From LMUY01 sp965276785 (GTDB lineage Bacteria > Pseudomonadota > Alphaproteobacteria > Acetobacterales > Acetobacteraceae): a DNA stretch of 64,000 nt. Below the pieces are notes generated by a model. That model worked only from the letters and a program-made list of their open reading frames with translations, searched no databases and had not been told where the DNA came from. Both the position numbers and the translations under genes were made by a program. Numbering within the stretch: position 1 is the first letter of the stretch; each line of letters starts with the position of its first letter. The stretch covers positions 682,001 through 746,000 of the forward strand of contig OZ255629.1 in NCBI GenBank assembly GCA_965276785.1, read 5' to 3'. Below, one piece after another: positions 26,719-35,544 of this stretch.

Positions 26719-27776
26719 TCCGCGTCCTCGTCGTCGACGACTCGCCGACCATGCGAGCAATGATTGTCCGGGCCTTGGAGCAGGATAGCGGCCTTGCCGT
26801 GGTCGGGCAGGCCGCGGACCCGATCCAAGCACGCGCAGCAATCAAGGCCTTGAACCCGGACGTCCTCACGCTGGATGTCGAGATGCCGCAAATGAACGGT
26901 CTGGATTTCTTAGACCGGCTGATGCGGCTACGACCGATGCCGGTGGTCATGGTGTCGACCCTTACCAGCCGTGGCGCTGAGGCCACCCTGCGCGCCTTGG
27001 AACTGGGTGCAGTCGAGTGCGTCGCCAAGCCGCAGTTGCAAGATCATGCCAGTTTCGACCGCATAGCATCGATCGTGCGTGCTGCTGCCGCTGCACGGCC
27101 CCGCCCCACGCGCGATATGGCCGCGTTCGCTCCCGTGGCGCCGGACTTCATTCCCGCAGACAAAATTCTTGCGATCGGTGCGTCTACTGGCGGGGTGGAA
27201 GCCTTGCTTGCGGTGCTGTCGAGTTTTCCAGCCAACTGCCCGCCAACGGTCATAACCCAGCATATGCCCGCGACATTCACCACGTCGTTCGCCAAACGTC
27301 TCGATCGTTCTTGTGCCGCCACCGTGACCGAAGCGTATGACGGCGCCCCCTTGAGCACCGGCCAAGTCTATCTCGCGCCAGGCGGGACAGCGCATCTCGA
27401 AGTGGCAAAGACCGCAACCGGGCCTGGGCGTTGCCGTCTCGTCGACAGTGAGGCCGTGAATGGGCATCGCCCGTCCGTGGATGTCCTGTTCAACTCTGTC
27501 GCTGCTGTTGCACGCAACCGCGCTGTCGGCGTGATCTTGACCGGAATGGGACGCGATGGCGCTCGCGGCCTGCTCGCAATGCGCAACGTCGGGGCACATA
27601 CCTTAGGTCAAGACGAAGCCAGTTGCGTCGTCTACGGGATGCCAAAATCGGCTTTTGAGCTCGGCGCCGTGGCAATGCAAGTATCTCTTCAGTCCGCTGC
27701 AGCGGCGATGCTCGCTGCTTGTCATGTCAAATCCGGAGAACGTACATGCCGTCCGCAGCTAGCCTCAAGGTCCTGA
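26715..27776 (+). CDS. cheB: Chemotaxis response regulator / protein-glutamate methylesterase CheB
   Basis: 353 residues. The receiver domain has Asp8-Asp9 and phosphoacceptor Asp54 (LTLDVEMPQMNGLDFL). The esterase domain carries the Ser of AIGASTGGVEALL, the His of VITQHMPATFT and the Asp of GMGRDGARGLLAM. It removes methyl groups from chemoreceptors and deamidates glutamines. The C-terminal 31 bases overlap the next cheY, whose ribosome site lies inside cheB. Confidence 0.97.
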   Translation: MIRVLVVDDSPTMRAMIVRALEQDSGLAVVGQAADPIQARAAIKALNPDVLTLDVEMPQMNGLDFLDRLMRLRPMPVVMVSTLTSRGAEATLRALELGAVECVAKPQLQDHASFDRIASIVRAAAAARPRPTRDMAAFAPVAPDFIPADKILAIGASTGGVEALLAVLSSFPANCPPTVITQHMPATFTTSFAKRLDRSCAATVTEAYDGAPLSTGQVYLAPGGTAHLEVAKTATGPGRCRLVDSEAVNGHRPSVDVLFNSVAAVARNRAVGVILTGMGRDGARGLLAMRNVGAHTLGQDEASCVVYGMPKSAFELGAVAMQVSLQSAAAAMLAACHVKSGERTCRPQLASRS

Positions 27777-28135
27777 TCGTGGACGACCAGCAATCCATGC
27801 GCCTGCTGATCAGGGGCGGGTTGCAGCAGCTTGGCTTTCGTGATTTCGACGAGGCTGCGGACGGTGAGGCCGGGCTGAAGGCGCTCGTCGCTAATCCGGC
27901 GCAACTCGTTATCAGTGATTTCAACATGCCCAAGCTTGATGGGCTTGGCTTGCTGCGCGCTGTTAGGGTTTATCCTCCGACGGCGAAGACTGCCTACATC
28001 ATGCTCACCGGGCGAGGTGACATGGAGCTCGTCCAACGCGCCGTGCAGTTCGGCGTCAACAACTTCCTCGTCAAGCCATTCACGGTGGCCACATTGCGTG
28101 AGAAGATTGAAGCCGTGTTCGGACCGTTGCAGTGA
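27746..28135 (+). CDS. cheY: CheY-type response regulator (second paralogue)
   Basis: 129 residues from ATG 27746, with CCGGAGA about seven bases upstream. The longer frame from 27719 is not needed. Asp13-Asp14 (IVDDQQSMRLLIRGGL), phosphoacceptor Asp58 (VISDFNMPKLDGLGLL) and the Lys of LVKPFTVATL are present. TAYIMLTGRGDMELVQRAV is typical of the alphaproteobacterial CheY group encoded next to cheD. The stop overlaps the cheD GTG. Confidence 0.95.
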   Translation: MPSAASLKVLIVDDQQSMRLLIRGGLQQLGFRDFDEAADGEAGLKALVANPAQLVISDFNMPKLDGLGLLRAVRVYPPTAKTAYIMLTGRGDMELVQRAVQFGVNNFLVKPFTVATLREKIEAVFGPLQ

Positions 28136-28683
28136 AAGCGGCTGCAGCATCGTCGGGCGAAGAGCGTCGGCTTAATATCGTTCAGGGCGAGTTTTACGTC
28201 ACGGACGAAGCCGGGCTCGTCTTGACCACGCTTCTCGGCTCTTGCGTCGCCGCTTGCCTGCATGATCCGGTCGCGGGTGTCGGTGGAATGAACCACTTCC
28301 TGCTGCCCGGTAGCGATGTGCCGGGAGCTCCGTGCGACCGCCACGGCGTCCACGCCATGGAGTTGCTCGTCAATGGCTTGTTGCAGAGGGGCGCGCGCCG
28401 CGAGCGGCTACAGGCAAAGCTGTTCGGCGGTGCACGCATGCTGCATGGGCTTACGGATGTAGGCACACTGAATGCCGAGTTCGCTGAGCGCTTCGTCAAG
28501 CGTGAGCGCATTGCCTACAATGGTGGCAGCCTTCGCGGGGAAAGGGGCCGGCGCTTGCAATTCTGGCCGGTGGCCGGACGGGCGCGGCAGATGATTATGA
28601 CCGGCTCCGACGCCGCTGTCTTTGCCGCTGAACGGACCCGCCCTGTCGCCCAGCCTGACTTGGGTAGTGTGGAGCTATTCTAA
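28132..28683 (+). CDS. cheD: Chemoreceptor glutamine deamidase CheD
   Basis: 183 residues from a GTG overlapping the cheY stop. CheD deamidates receptor glutamines. The catalytic Cys is in LLGSCVAACLHDP and the catalytic His in GGMNHFLLPG. KLFGGARML and IAYNGGSLRGERGRRLQFWP complete the family pattern. The next gene's ATG overlaps the TAA (TAATG). Confidence 0.95.
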   Translation: MKAAAASSGEERRLNIVQGEFYVTDEAGLVLTTLLGSCVAACLHDPVAGVGGMNHFLLPGSDVPGAPCDRHGVHAMELLVNGLLQRGARRERLQAKLFGGARMLHGLTDVGTLNAEFAERFVKRERIAYNGGSLRGERGRRLQFWPVAGRARQMIMTGSDAAVFAAERTRPVAQPDLGSVELF

Positions 28684-29000
28684 TGGAACAATCGCCCAGT
28701 TTGCATGCGGTACTCCACGCGACAGCGCTTGAGCTTGGAGAACTTGCTCTTCTAACCGATGATCTTGGCGGCGCTCGGGTCGTCTCCGCAGAGCAGTGGC
28801 AAGCGCTCGACCTGATTAGCCAGCGCCTTGCCGGGCTCGGCTCATTTCTGCACGCGCTCGTCTCGGAATTGCCGGACTGCAGACCTGATCTGGGTGGCGC
28901 GCTGGCAACTGTGCGCGTGGGCGCGCTGGTGCAGCGCTTGTTAGGCCAGCCTGAGCACAGCGACGAGGCCTCGGGCGACTTGGAGGTGTTCGGAGCGTGA
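28683..29000 (+). CDS. Unrecognised 105-residue protein of the chemotaxis operon
   Basis: A small, mostly helical, acidic protein with no signal peptide, membrane segment or cysteine-rich motif. The N-terminal half reads ATALELGELALLTDDLGG and LDLISQRLAGLGSFLHAL, consistent with a short helical bundle. Tight one- and four-base overlaps with cheD and the next gene show it belongs to the operon. The position suggests an accessory chemotaxis factor (phosphatase or adaptor), but I know no family match. Confidence 0.75.
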   Translation: MEQSPSLHAVLHATALELGELALLTDDLGGARVVSAEQWQALDLISQRLAGLGSFLHALVSELPDCRPDLGGALATVRVGALVQRLLGQPEHSDEASGDLEVFGA

Positions 29001-29611
29001 GCGAGGCGCGGCCAGAGCTCGATACTCGGCTGTACTTTGGCCGCCTCTCGGTCTTGCTTGTCGAGGGCAATGCGCTTGAGGCAGAGATCGTCACCCAGGT
29101 CTTGACCGGCTTTAAAGTTCGTAGCGTCACCCGCTTCGACACGGCGGCTCGGGCTAGGGATCACCTGCAGCACGACTCCGCCGATCTCATTATGGTCGGC
29201 ACGGTGCAACCCGTGGCTGGCGACATGGACGAGTATGATTTCATTCGCTGGTTGCGGCGCAGCAAGGTTCAAATGATCCAAACCGCATCCACCATTCTGC
29301 TAGCCGGCCATACCTCCGAGACAAACATACTGCGCGCCCGCGACTGTGGCGCCAGCTTTGTTATTGCCAAGCCGATAACGCCCCGAATCGTGTATGATCG
29401 CGTCCTCTGGCTCGCGCGAGATGGCCGCAGCTTCATTGACACGGAGACTTATGCCGGCCCAGATCGCCGCTTTCAAAAGCTCGGCCCACCTCCGAATACC
29501 GACGGCCGGCGGAAAGACGACCTCTCGCTCAAAGTCGGTGACGCCAAGCAGCCGAACATGTCGCAAAACGAAATCGACGCGCTCTTGAATGGTAGAGGAT
29601 CTTTCCGCTGA
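28997..29611 (+). CDS. Degenerate receiver-domain protein with FliM-like C-terminal peptide
   Basis: 204 residues. The receiver fold (about 15-140) keeps Lys125 (VIAKPITPR), but the acidic pair is Glu23-Gly24 (LLVEGNALEAEIV) and the phosphoacceptor position is Gly68 (DLIMVGTVQP), so it probably cannot be phosphorylated. A YAGPDRRF motif sits in the tail. Residues 188-197 read MSQNEIDALL, matching the CheY-binding N-terminal peptide of flagellar FliM. It starts with a GTG that overlaps the previous stop. It may be a CheY-P binding adaptor or sink; that is inference. Confidence 0.85.
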   Translation: MSEARPELDTRLYFGRLSVLLVEGNALEAEIVTQVLTGFKVRSVTRFDTAARARDHLQHDSADLIMVGTVQPVAGDMDEYDFIRWLRRSKVQMIQTASTILLAGHTSETNILRARDCGASFVIAKPITPRIVYDRVLWLARDGRSFIDTETYAGPDRRFQKLGPPPNTDGRRKDDLSLKVGDAKQPNMSQNEIDALLNGRGSFR

Positions 29612-30087
29612 TGCCCAAGTCGTTGCCGAGCCAAGCCAGGCGGTTGTCGGACCTTGTGCACCGGCCGGGCGGCATGACTGTGAACGAGGCGGTATCGGCT
29701 GCCGAAGCGCGTCTCGATGTCATTCGAGATTCAAGTTTGAAAGAGCTCGCGGCAATGGTTGACCACATGCTCAGCCTTGGCGAGGAGATCGCAACCGTGC
29801 CGTCCATCGCAGCATTCGACGCATTGTATTCAGCCAGCAACACAGTGGTCGGCGTTGCGGGCGTGTTCGGCCTGCCGGAGCTCGGGAAGGTGGCGTTCAG
29901 CCTTTGCACGCTGCTCGATCGGCAGCGCTCCTTGCCGGCTTGGAACATGCAAGCCATCCAGCTTCATCTCGACAGCTTGCGCGTGATGTCCGGAGACGAA
30001 GACAACGAGCGCAAGCAAGCCGTGATTAAGGCTTTGCACCAAGTCGTCGATCGGCTCGCCGCGACGTCCGGTGCGGTTGCGCGCTGA
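29611..30087 (+). CDS. HPt-like protein lacking the phosphorylatable histidine
   Basis: 158 residues, predicted helical. Residues 75-91 (ASNTVVGVAGVFGLPEL) line up with the CheA HPt motif AVHSVKGGAGAFGLDEL; the His position is Asn77 and the following Lys is Val80. It resembles small alphaproteobacterial chemotaxis proteins of the CheE type by position, but I cannot confirm that name. As the last gene of the operon, it ends 15 bases before the convergent glgP stop. Probably a pseudo-HPt regulatory partner. Confidence 0.75.
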   Translation: MPKSLPSQARRLSDLVHRPGGMTVNEAVSAAEARLDVIRDSSLKELAAMVDHMLSLGEEIATVPSIAAFDALYSASNTVVGVAGVFGLPELGKVAFSLCTLLDRQRSLPAWNMQAIQLHLDSLRVMSGDEDNERKQAVIKALHQVVDRLAATSGAVAR

Positions 30088-30102
30088 ACCGCGGCGGTCT
30101 TG

Positions 30103-32583
30103 TCACCGGGCGTGGCTCACGCGCCAGGTGCTCTCTGCGTATTCTCCGATGGTGCGATCCGAGGAGAACCAAGCCATATGCGCGGTATTGAGCACGGCCG
30201 AGCGCCACCAGGCGATCGGATCCAGCCATTTGGCATCGACTTCTTCTTGAGCGCGGTCATAGGCGGCGAAATCAGCGCATGTGAAGAAAGGATCGGCGAA
30301 CTCCAGCCGGTCGGCCAAGGCCACATAGCGGGCTGGTTCCTCCGGGCTGAACACCCCGCTGCGCAGCGCGTCCAACACGGCGCGGAGCGCAGGGCAGGCG
30401 TCTACCGCCGCCGTCGCAATCAAGCCCGTGCTCTGCCGGCGCGCTTCCACCTCCTCGGTCGTCATGCCAAAGATAAACATGTTCTGGGCCCCGACATGCT
30501 CGCGGATCTCAACATTGGCGCCATCCAGCGTGCCGATGGTCAGCGCACCGTTCAGCGCCAGCTTCATGTTGCCGGTGCCGCTCGCTTCCATGCCCGCCGT
30601 GCTGATCTGCTCGGAGAGATCGGCGGCCGGAATTAACATCTCAGCCAAGCTCACGTTGTAGTTCGGCATGAACACAACTTGCAGCAGCCCGCGCACCGTC
30701 GGGTCTTCGTTCACGACCTTGGCCACGTCGTGCGCTAGCCGGATGATGTGCTTGGCCAGCACGTAGGAAGGCGCCGCTTTGCCGGCAAAGAACTTCACTC
30801 GTGGCCGCCATTCCCGCGTCGGCTGTGCCCGGATCGCGTTATACTGCGAGATCGCGTGCAAGATGTTCATGAGCTGCCGCTTGTATTCGTGAATGCGCTT
30901 GATCTGGACATCGAACAGCGCATCGGGGTTGATCTGAACGCCCGTTTGCGCGGCGGCAAGCCGCACCATTGCTTCCTTGCGCAAGCGGCGCTGCGCCCGG
31001 AATGCCTCGCGGAACCCGGCGTCATCGGCATGGGGTGCCAAGTCCTCCAGCGCCGCCGGGTCGGCCAACACCCGCTCACCCACCGTCTCCACCAACAGCC
31101 GCGTCAGGCCCGGATTGGTCTGGTGCAGCCAGCGGCGAAAGGTGATGCCGTTGGTCCGGTTAACAATACGGCCCCCGACCGCCGCGTCCAGGTCACGGAA
31201 GGTGGTGCGGCGCATCAGGTCGGTGTGCAACGCCGAGACGCCGTTGACGGAGTGACTGCCGAGAAAGGCGAGATGTCCCATACGCACGCGCCGGCCGTTG
31301 CTCTCATCCACCAAGCTGAGCGCGGCCAGCAGGCGGTCATCCGCGCCGCCGGCGCGTTGCGCGTCGAGATGGCGCGCGTTGAGCAAGTAGATGATCTGCA
31401 TGTGTCTCGGCAGCAAGCGCTCGAGCAGCAGCACCGGCCACATCTCCAGCGCTTCCGGCAGCAAGGTGTGGTTGGTGTAGCTGAAGCTCGCCTGGGTGAT
31501 GGCCCAAGCCTCGTCCCACTCAATGCCGTAATTGTCCAGCAGCAGCCGCATGAGTTCGGCGATGCCGACCGCCGGATGGGTGTCGTTCAGTTGAATGGCC
31601 ACATATTGCGCCAGGTTGTGGATGGTGCCGTGCTCAACCAAATGCCGGCGGATCATGTCCTGGAGGCTGGCGGACGCGAAGAAATACTCCTGCCGCAGCC
31701 GCAATTCCTGCCCCGCCTGGCTGTCGTCGCCGGGGTAGAGCACGCGGCTGATCGCCTCGGCGCGCACCCGGTCGGTGAGCGCGCCGACATGGTCGCCGCG
31801 GTTGAACGCATCGAGCATCAGCGGGTCGGCGGCGCGGGCCGACCATAGGCGCAGCGTGTTGGCATGCTTGCCACCATAGCCGACGATTGGCGTATCGAAC
31901 GCCACCGCAGAGAGGGTTTCCGCTGGGTGCCAGTGATAGGTCACGCGCCCCGCCTCGGTCGTGGCTTGAACGCTGCCGCCGAAGCCGATGCGATAGGAGA
32001 GTTCGGGCCGCTGAAACTCCCATGGGTTACCCGAGGAGAGCCAATCCTCCGGCTGCTCCTGTTGCCAACCATCGGCGATAACTTGGCGGAACAGCCCATG
32101 GTCATAGCGAATGCCGTAGCCGAACGCGGGGACGCCGAGCGTGGCCATGCTCTCCATGAAGCAGGCCGCCAGCCGTCCCAGCCCGCCATTGCCGAGCGCT
32201 GCATCTGGCTCTTGGGCCCGCAATTGGTCCAGATCCACGCCCTCTATCTGCAGGGCGGCGCGCAGCGGCTCGATCACGCCGAGGTTGCCCGCGGCATCGA
32301 ACAGCAGCCGTCCAATCAGGAACTCAAGCGACAGATAGTGCACCCGCTTGGCCTTGTTGGTGCGGGCGAGCCGGGCGCTGGCGGTCCAGGTGTCGACAAC
32401 CTGGTCGCGCACAGCCAAGGCGGTTGCGACAAACCAGTCCCGCTGGCTGGCGCGGTTTGGCGTCTTGCCGATGGAGTAGCGCAGCTTTGCGACCACGCCC
32501 GCTCGCAGCGCCTCCACGCTACGAGTGGCGTTGAGCTCTGCAGGCGCCTCGACGGGATGGTCCATTTGCTGCTCTCCGGCCAT
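30103..32583 (-). CDS. glgP: Glycogen/starch phosphorylase GlgP
   Basis: 826 residues from ATG 32583, which has AAGGAGG six bases upstream; the in-frame start at 32607 lacks a ribosome site. GlgP releases glucose 1-phosphate from glycogen. The PLP Lys lies in EASGTGNMKLALNGAL. Other hallmarks: LSLEFLIGRLLFDA, ALGNGGLGRLAACFMES, and FDVQIKRIHEYKRQLMN. The length is typical. No other glycogen genes are in the window. Confidence 0.96.
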   Translation of the reverse strand: MAGEQQMDHPVEAPAELNATRSVEALRAGVVAKLRYSIGKTPNRASQRDWFVATALAVRDQVVDTWTASARLARTNKAKRVHYLSLEFLIGRLLFDAAGNLGVIEPLRAALQIEGVDLDQLRAQEPDAALGNGGLGRLAACFMESMATLGVPAFGYGIRYDHGLFRQVIADGWQQEQPEDWLSSGNPWEFQRPELSYRIGFGGSVQATTEAGRVTYHWHPAETLSAVAFDTPIVGYGGKHANTLRLWSARAADPLMLDAFNRGDHVGALTDRVRAEAISRVLYPGDDSQAGQELRLRQEYFFASASLQDMIRRHLVEHGTIHNLAQYVAIQLNDTHPAVGIAELMRLLLDNYGIEWDEAWAITQASFSYTNHTLLPEALEMWPVLLLERLLPRHMQIIYLLNARHLDAQRAGGADDRLLAALSLVDESNGRRVRMGHLAFLGSHSVNGVSALHTDLMRRTTFRDLDAAVGGRIVNRTNGITFRRWLHQTNPGLTRLLVETVGERVLADPAALEDLAPHADDAGFREAFRAQRRLRKEAMVRLAAAQTGVQINPDALFDVQIKRIHEYKRQLMNILHAISQYNAIRAQPTREWRPRVKFFAGKAAPSYVLAKHIIRLAHDVAKVVNEDPTVRGLLQVVFMPNYNVSLAEMLIPAADLSEQISTAGMEASGTGNMKLALNGALTIGTLDGANVEIREHVGAQNMFIFGMTTEEVEARRQSTGLIATAAVDACPALRAVLDALRSGVFSPEEPARYVALADRLEFADPFFTCADFAAYDRAQEEVDAKWLDPIAWWRSAVLNTAHMAWFSSDRTIGEYAESTWRVSHAR

Positions 32584-32760
32584 GCACGGCCTCCTTATGA
32601 CACACACTTGAGCGCGAAGTTAGGCGTGGATCACATCCGCGCGATCAATAACGCTGCCGTCACGCGGAATGGTTTCGTTGCGGTGCGCTATCGTCCGGCG
32701 TTAGGATGGCGACCAGCGGCCTGGGAAACTGCCACTCCCTTGCGGTGGATTGGCGCACTA

Positions 32761-32766
32761 TATACT
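32761..32766 (+). promoter_or_regulatory. Possible -10 box for the Tim44-domain gene
   Basis: TATACT at 32761-32766 with TTGCGG at 32740-32745 (15-base spacer). It is 23 bases before the ATG at 32789 and lies in the glgP/Tim44 divergent region. The spacing is short, so confidence is low. Confidence 0.3.
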
Positions 32767-32788
32767 GCGGGCCGAGGAGCCTCATCCC

Positions 32789-33727
32789 ATGCGTTGCCAC
32801 CGTCTACTCATTCCTGCCATGCTATCTGCCACCATCATCCTGGCCCCAGGTTTGTCGTGGGCACGGTTGGGTGGTGGATCCTCCATGGGAAGCCGCGGCA
32901 GCCAGACATACTCCGCGCCGCCGCCCACCTATTCGGCTCCTTATTCCGCTGCGCCGATGCAGCGCAGCCTGGCTCCGAACCAAGGCCAGCCGTTTGGCGC
33001 GCCGTCGCCGGGGCTGCAGGGCTTTGGCGGCTACGGTGGGCGTAGCGCGTTCAGTTCGGGTCTGCTCGGCGGCTTGCTCGGCGCCGGCATCGGCGGGCTG
33101 CTGTTCGGCCACGGGCTGTTCGGCGGCATGCACGGCGGCGGCAGCTTGCTCGGCCTTCTGCTACAGTTGGCCCTGCTGTATTTTATCGGCCGATGGCTTT
33201 ACCGCACCTTTTTCAGCGGCCAGGCGATGTTCGCCGGCGGGGCGCGCGGCGCTGGGCCCATGCCCGGCGGCATGCCGGCTGGGGCCGCGTTCGCCGCGCG
33301 CCGAGGCCGAAGCGCTCCGCCGCCCATTGCCATCCAACCAGCCGACTACGCCGCGTTCGAGGCGCTGCTGAAAGGGATGCAGGCGGCCTGGAGCGCGCAC
33401 GATCTCAACGCCCTGCGTGCCGTCGCAACCCCGGAGATGACCAGCTACTTCGCCGAGCAACTGGCCGAACTCAACAGCCGCGGTTGGCGCAATGCCGTGT
33501 CGGACGTGCACCTGACGAAAGGGGACTTGTCGCAGGCTTGGTCCGAGGGGCGGCGCGAGTATGCCACGGTCGCGATGCAGTTCTCGATGGTGGACGTCAC
33601 GCGGGATGCCCAGGGCCGGGTGGTCGATGGCAGCCCGAGCGAGCGCCAACTCGTCACCGAGCTTTGGACGTTCATGCGCAGCCCAGGCGGGCGTTGGCTG
33701 TTGTCGGCGATACAGCAGGCGCGGTAA
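32789..33727 (+). CDS. Tim44-domain protein, membrane-anchored
   Basis: 312 residues from ATG 32789, with GAGGAGC upstream. A cleavable-looking N-terminal signal is followed by a Ser/Pro/Gly-rich low-complexity stretch, a Gly-rich hydrophobic region (LLGGLLGAGIGGLLFG and LLGLLLQLALLYFIGRWLY) and a C-terminal Tim44-like domain (about 190-312: EALLKGMQAAWSAHDLNAL, MTSYFAEQLAEL). Bacterial Tim44-like proteins are membrane-associated and of unclear function. The same low-complexity layout is common in alphaproteobacteria. Confidence 0.82.
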   Translation: MRCHRLLIPAMLSATIILAPGLSWARLGGGSSMGSRGSQTYSAPPPTYSAPYSAAPMQRSLAPNQGQPFGAPSPGLQGFGGYGGRSAFSSGLLGGLLGAGIGGLLFGHGLFGGMHGGGSLLGLLLQLALLYFIGRWLYRTFFSGQAMFAGGARGAGPMPGGMPAGAAFAARRGRSAPPPIAIQPADYAAFEALLKGMQAAWSAHDLNALRAVATPEMTSYFAEQLAELNSRGWRNAVSDVHLTKGDLSQAWSEGRREYATVAMQFSMVDVTRDAQGRVVDGSPSERQLVTELWTFMRSPGGRWLLSAIQQAR

Positions 33728-33739
33728 CAGAGCGCGCCG

Positions 33740-35506
33740 TTATTGAAACGGCAGGTAGCGCATGCTGAAGAACACCATGCTGTCGTCGGTGGACTTGTTG
33801 CCAGTGCCGCCGGGTCCGGCGACGCCCTTGAAGATGTCGCGGCGGGTGTAGGAATACTGCAAGCCGGTCTGTAGCGTGCCGAAGTCGCCGTGCAGGAAGC
33901 GCCACCATCCGCCGATCGTGCCCTGGGTGATGCCGGAGGTATTCTGCGTGCAAATGGCCGTGCTGAGCTCGATATCGCAGCCGGCGTTGGAAGACAGCGG
34001 GTTGCCATAGCCGAAGTTCTGCGTACCCACGGTGAAATATTTGCGCCCAATCTGCTCGGTGCCGACATAGCTGTAGAGATCAACGGCCGGGACCGGATGG
34101 CCCACTAACCCGATCAGCGCCTCTACTTCCGGCAGCGGCGCCGGCGAGCCGTTGCGGTTAATAGTGGCATCCGGTAGCTGCGAGGTGCCGTAGCGGCCGA
34201 TGCCGTAGCCGGCCAAGCCACGCGCCTCGACGCTCAGCGCACTGCCGGCGATTGGTAGAATGACGCCGCCACCCACCCCGCCGGCCAATTTGGTGTTGTT
34301 GACGCCGTCGCCGACCACCGAGGTGCGATCGGTAAAGAACCGCGCCAAGCCGTAGAGCTCATAATGACCGTAGCCCGGATCGGCCGCCACCTTAACGATC
34401 ACGTCGGGTGCCACGTTGTTGCTATAGGCTTGGCCCGGCGTCAGCGTGCTGATCCCGGGGTTGGTGTTGTTCACTGTGCCGCCGGCGGTCCCGGCGCCGG
34501 CGCTGCTCACCGAGTAAGTGGTCTGCGGGCTCTCTATGGAGGCGGCGAGCCAATATTTGTCGTGGTCGAAGCTCTTCGCGACCCTGAATTCGGTCTGCCG
34601 GGCCCAGGTGAAGCCGGGTACGTATTGCTGGTCGATGGTGAGCGGCAGGTCCTCTTGGCGGGGCGTCAGGCCCACCTTGTACAGCGTGGCCAAGCTCCAG
34701 GCCTGCCCAGCCAGGGCGTGAAAGCCGGTCCGGTCGTCGTCATAGGCGAGATAGGCCTGGCGCAGCCGCGGATTATAGCTGTTGCTCTCGTTGCTGTTGG
34801 CGGTGCCCGCCGCTCCCTGCAGGTCCAGCTCGGCGTAGCCTGAGACGTGCTGCTGTTCGGAGACGTCGCCGTGCAACAGGATGGTGAAGCGGCTTTGCCG
34901 GGCGCTGCCGCGCAACTCGCCCTCGTGGTACAGCGGGCTCTGCGGCACCGGGATGCCGGTGTTGAAGTTGGAGGCGAGATCGGTGACCTCATTGCGGGTG
35001 CGATACACCGCGTCGCCATCGATGAAGCCGCCAAGCTGGACCGTGACGCCGCCGATATGGAATGTGCCGCCCGGCCCGGTCTGGCCCGCGCTCTGCGCGC
35101 CCGCAGCCGGCGCTGTGACATTGAGCGACGTCCAGTCGGTCCTGCGCCCGGTATAGTCCGGATGCGCGGCGCCGATGCCGAAGCCGATCTGCTGGTTGCC
35201 TCGTCCGTTGCCTGGCGTGAAGCCGGCGGGCGGCGGCAGGTTGGCCACCGTCGCCTGGGTGTGTTCGGCCGTGACGCGGGCGCGCTCGGCCTCGTCGCGG
35301 GCCACCCTGATCTGCGCATCCTTGGCCGCCATCTCGCGCTTGACTTGGGCAAGCTGCGCATTCAGCGCGCGGATTTGCGATTGGATGGAGTCGATCTGGC
35401 TGGCGGATTGCGCCCACACAGGAGGCGCCGGAAGCGCTATCAGCGCGATACCGCCCGCCAAAACCGCCCGTAGCCCACTGCCGTCGCGCATGCTTGCGTC
35501 CCGCAT
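33740..35506 (-). CDS. Outer-membrane porin, probably phosphate-regulated
   Basis: About 588 residues (583 if the second ATG at 35491 is used). A signal peptide ends in PPVWAQS. A short coiled coil follows (IDSIQSQIRALNAQLAQVKRE), then a beta-barrel of about 450 residues with alternating Tyr/aromatic strands that ends in SMRYLPFQ. FHIGGVTVQLGGFIDGDAVY begins the barrel. The upstream region carries three 11-base direct repeats resembling a Pho box, so it may be an OprP/PhoE-like anion porin. The porin call is firm; specificity is inferred. Confidence 0.85.
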   Translation of the reverse strand: MRDASMRDGSGLRAVLAGGIALIALPAPPVWAQSASQIDSIQSQIRALNAQLAQVKREMAAKDAQIRVARDEAERARVTAEHTQATVANLPPPAGFTPGNGRGNQQIGFGIGAAHPDYTGRRTDWTSLNVTAPAAGAQSAGQTGPGGTFHIGGVTVQLGGFIDGDAVYRTRNEVTDLASNFNTGIPVPQSPLYHEGELRGSARQSRFTILLHGDVSEQQHVSGYAELDLQGAAGTANSNESNSYNPRLRQAYLAYDDDRTGFHALAGQAWSLATLYKVGLTPRQEDLPLTIDQQYVPGFTWARQTEFRVAKSFDHDKYWLAASIESPQTTYSVSSAGAGTAGGTVNNTNPGISTLTPGQAYSNNVAPDVIVKVAADPGYGHYELYGLARFFTDRTSVVGDGVNNTKLAGGVGGGVILPIAGSALSVEARGLAGYGIGRYGTSQLPDATINRNGSPAPLPEVEALIGLVGHPVPAVDLYSYVGTEQIGRKYFTVGTQNFGYGNPLSSNAGCDIELSTAICTQNTSGITQGTIGGWWRFLHGDFGTLQTGLQYSYTRRDIFKGVAGPGGTGNKSTDDSMVFFSMRYLPFQ

Positions 35507-35544
35507 CCGTGAAGGCCTCGGCTATACCCGCCAGTTTTCATGGG

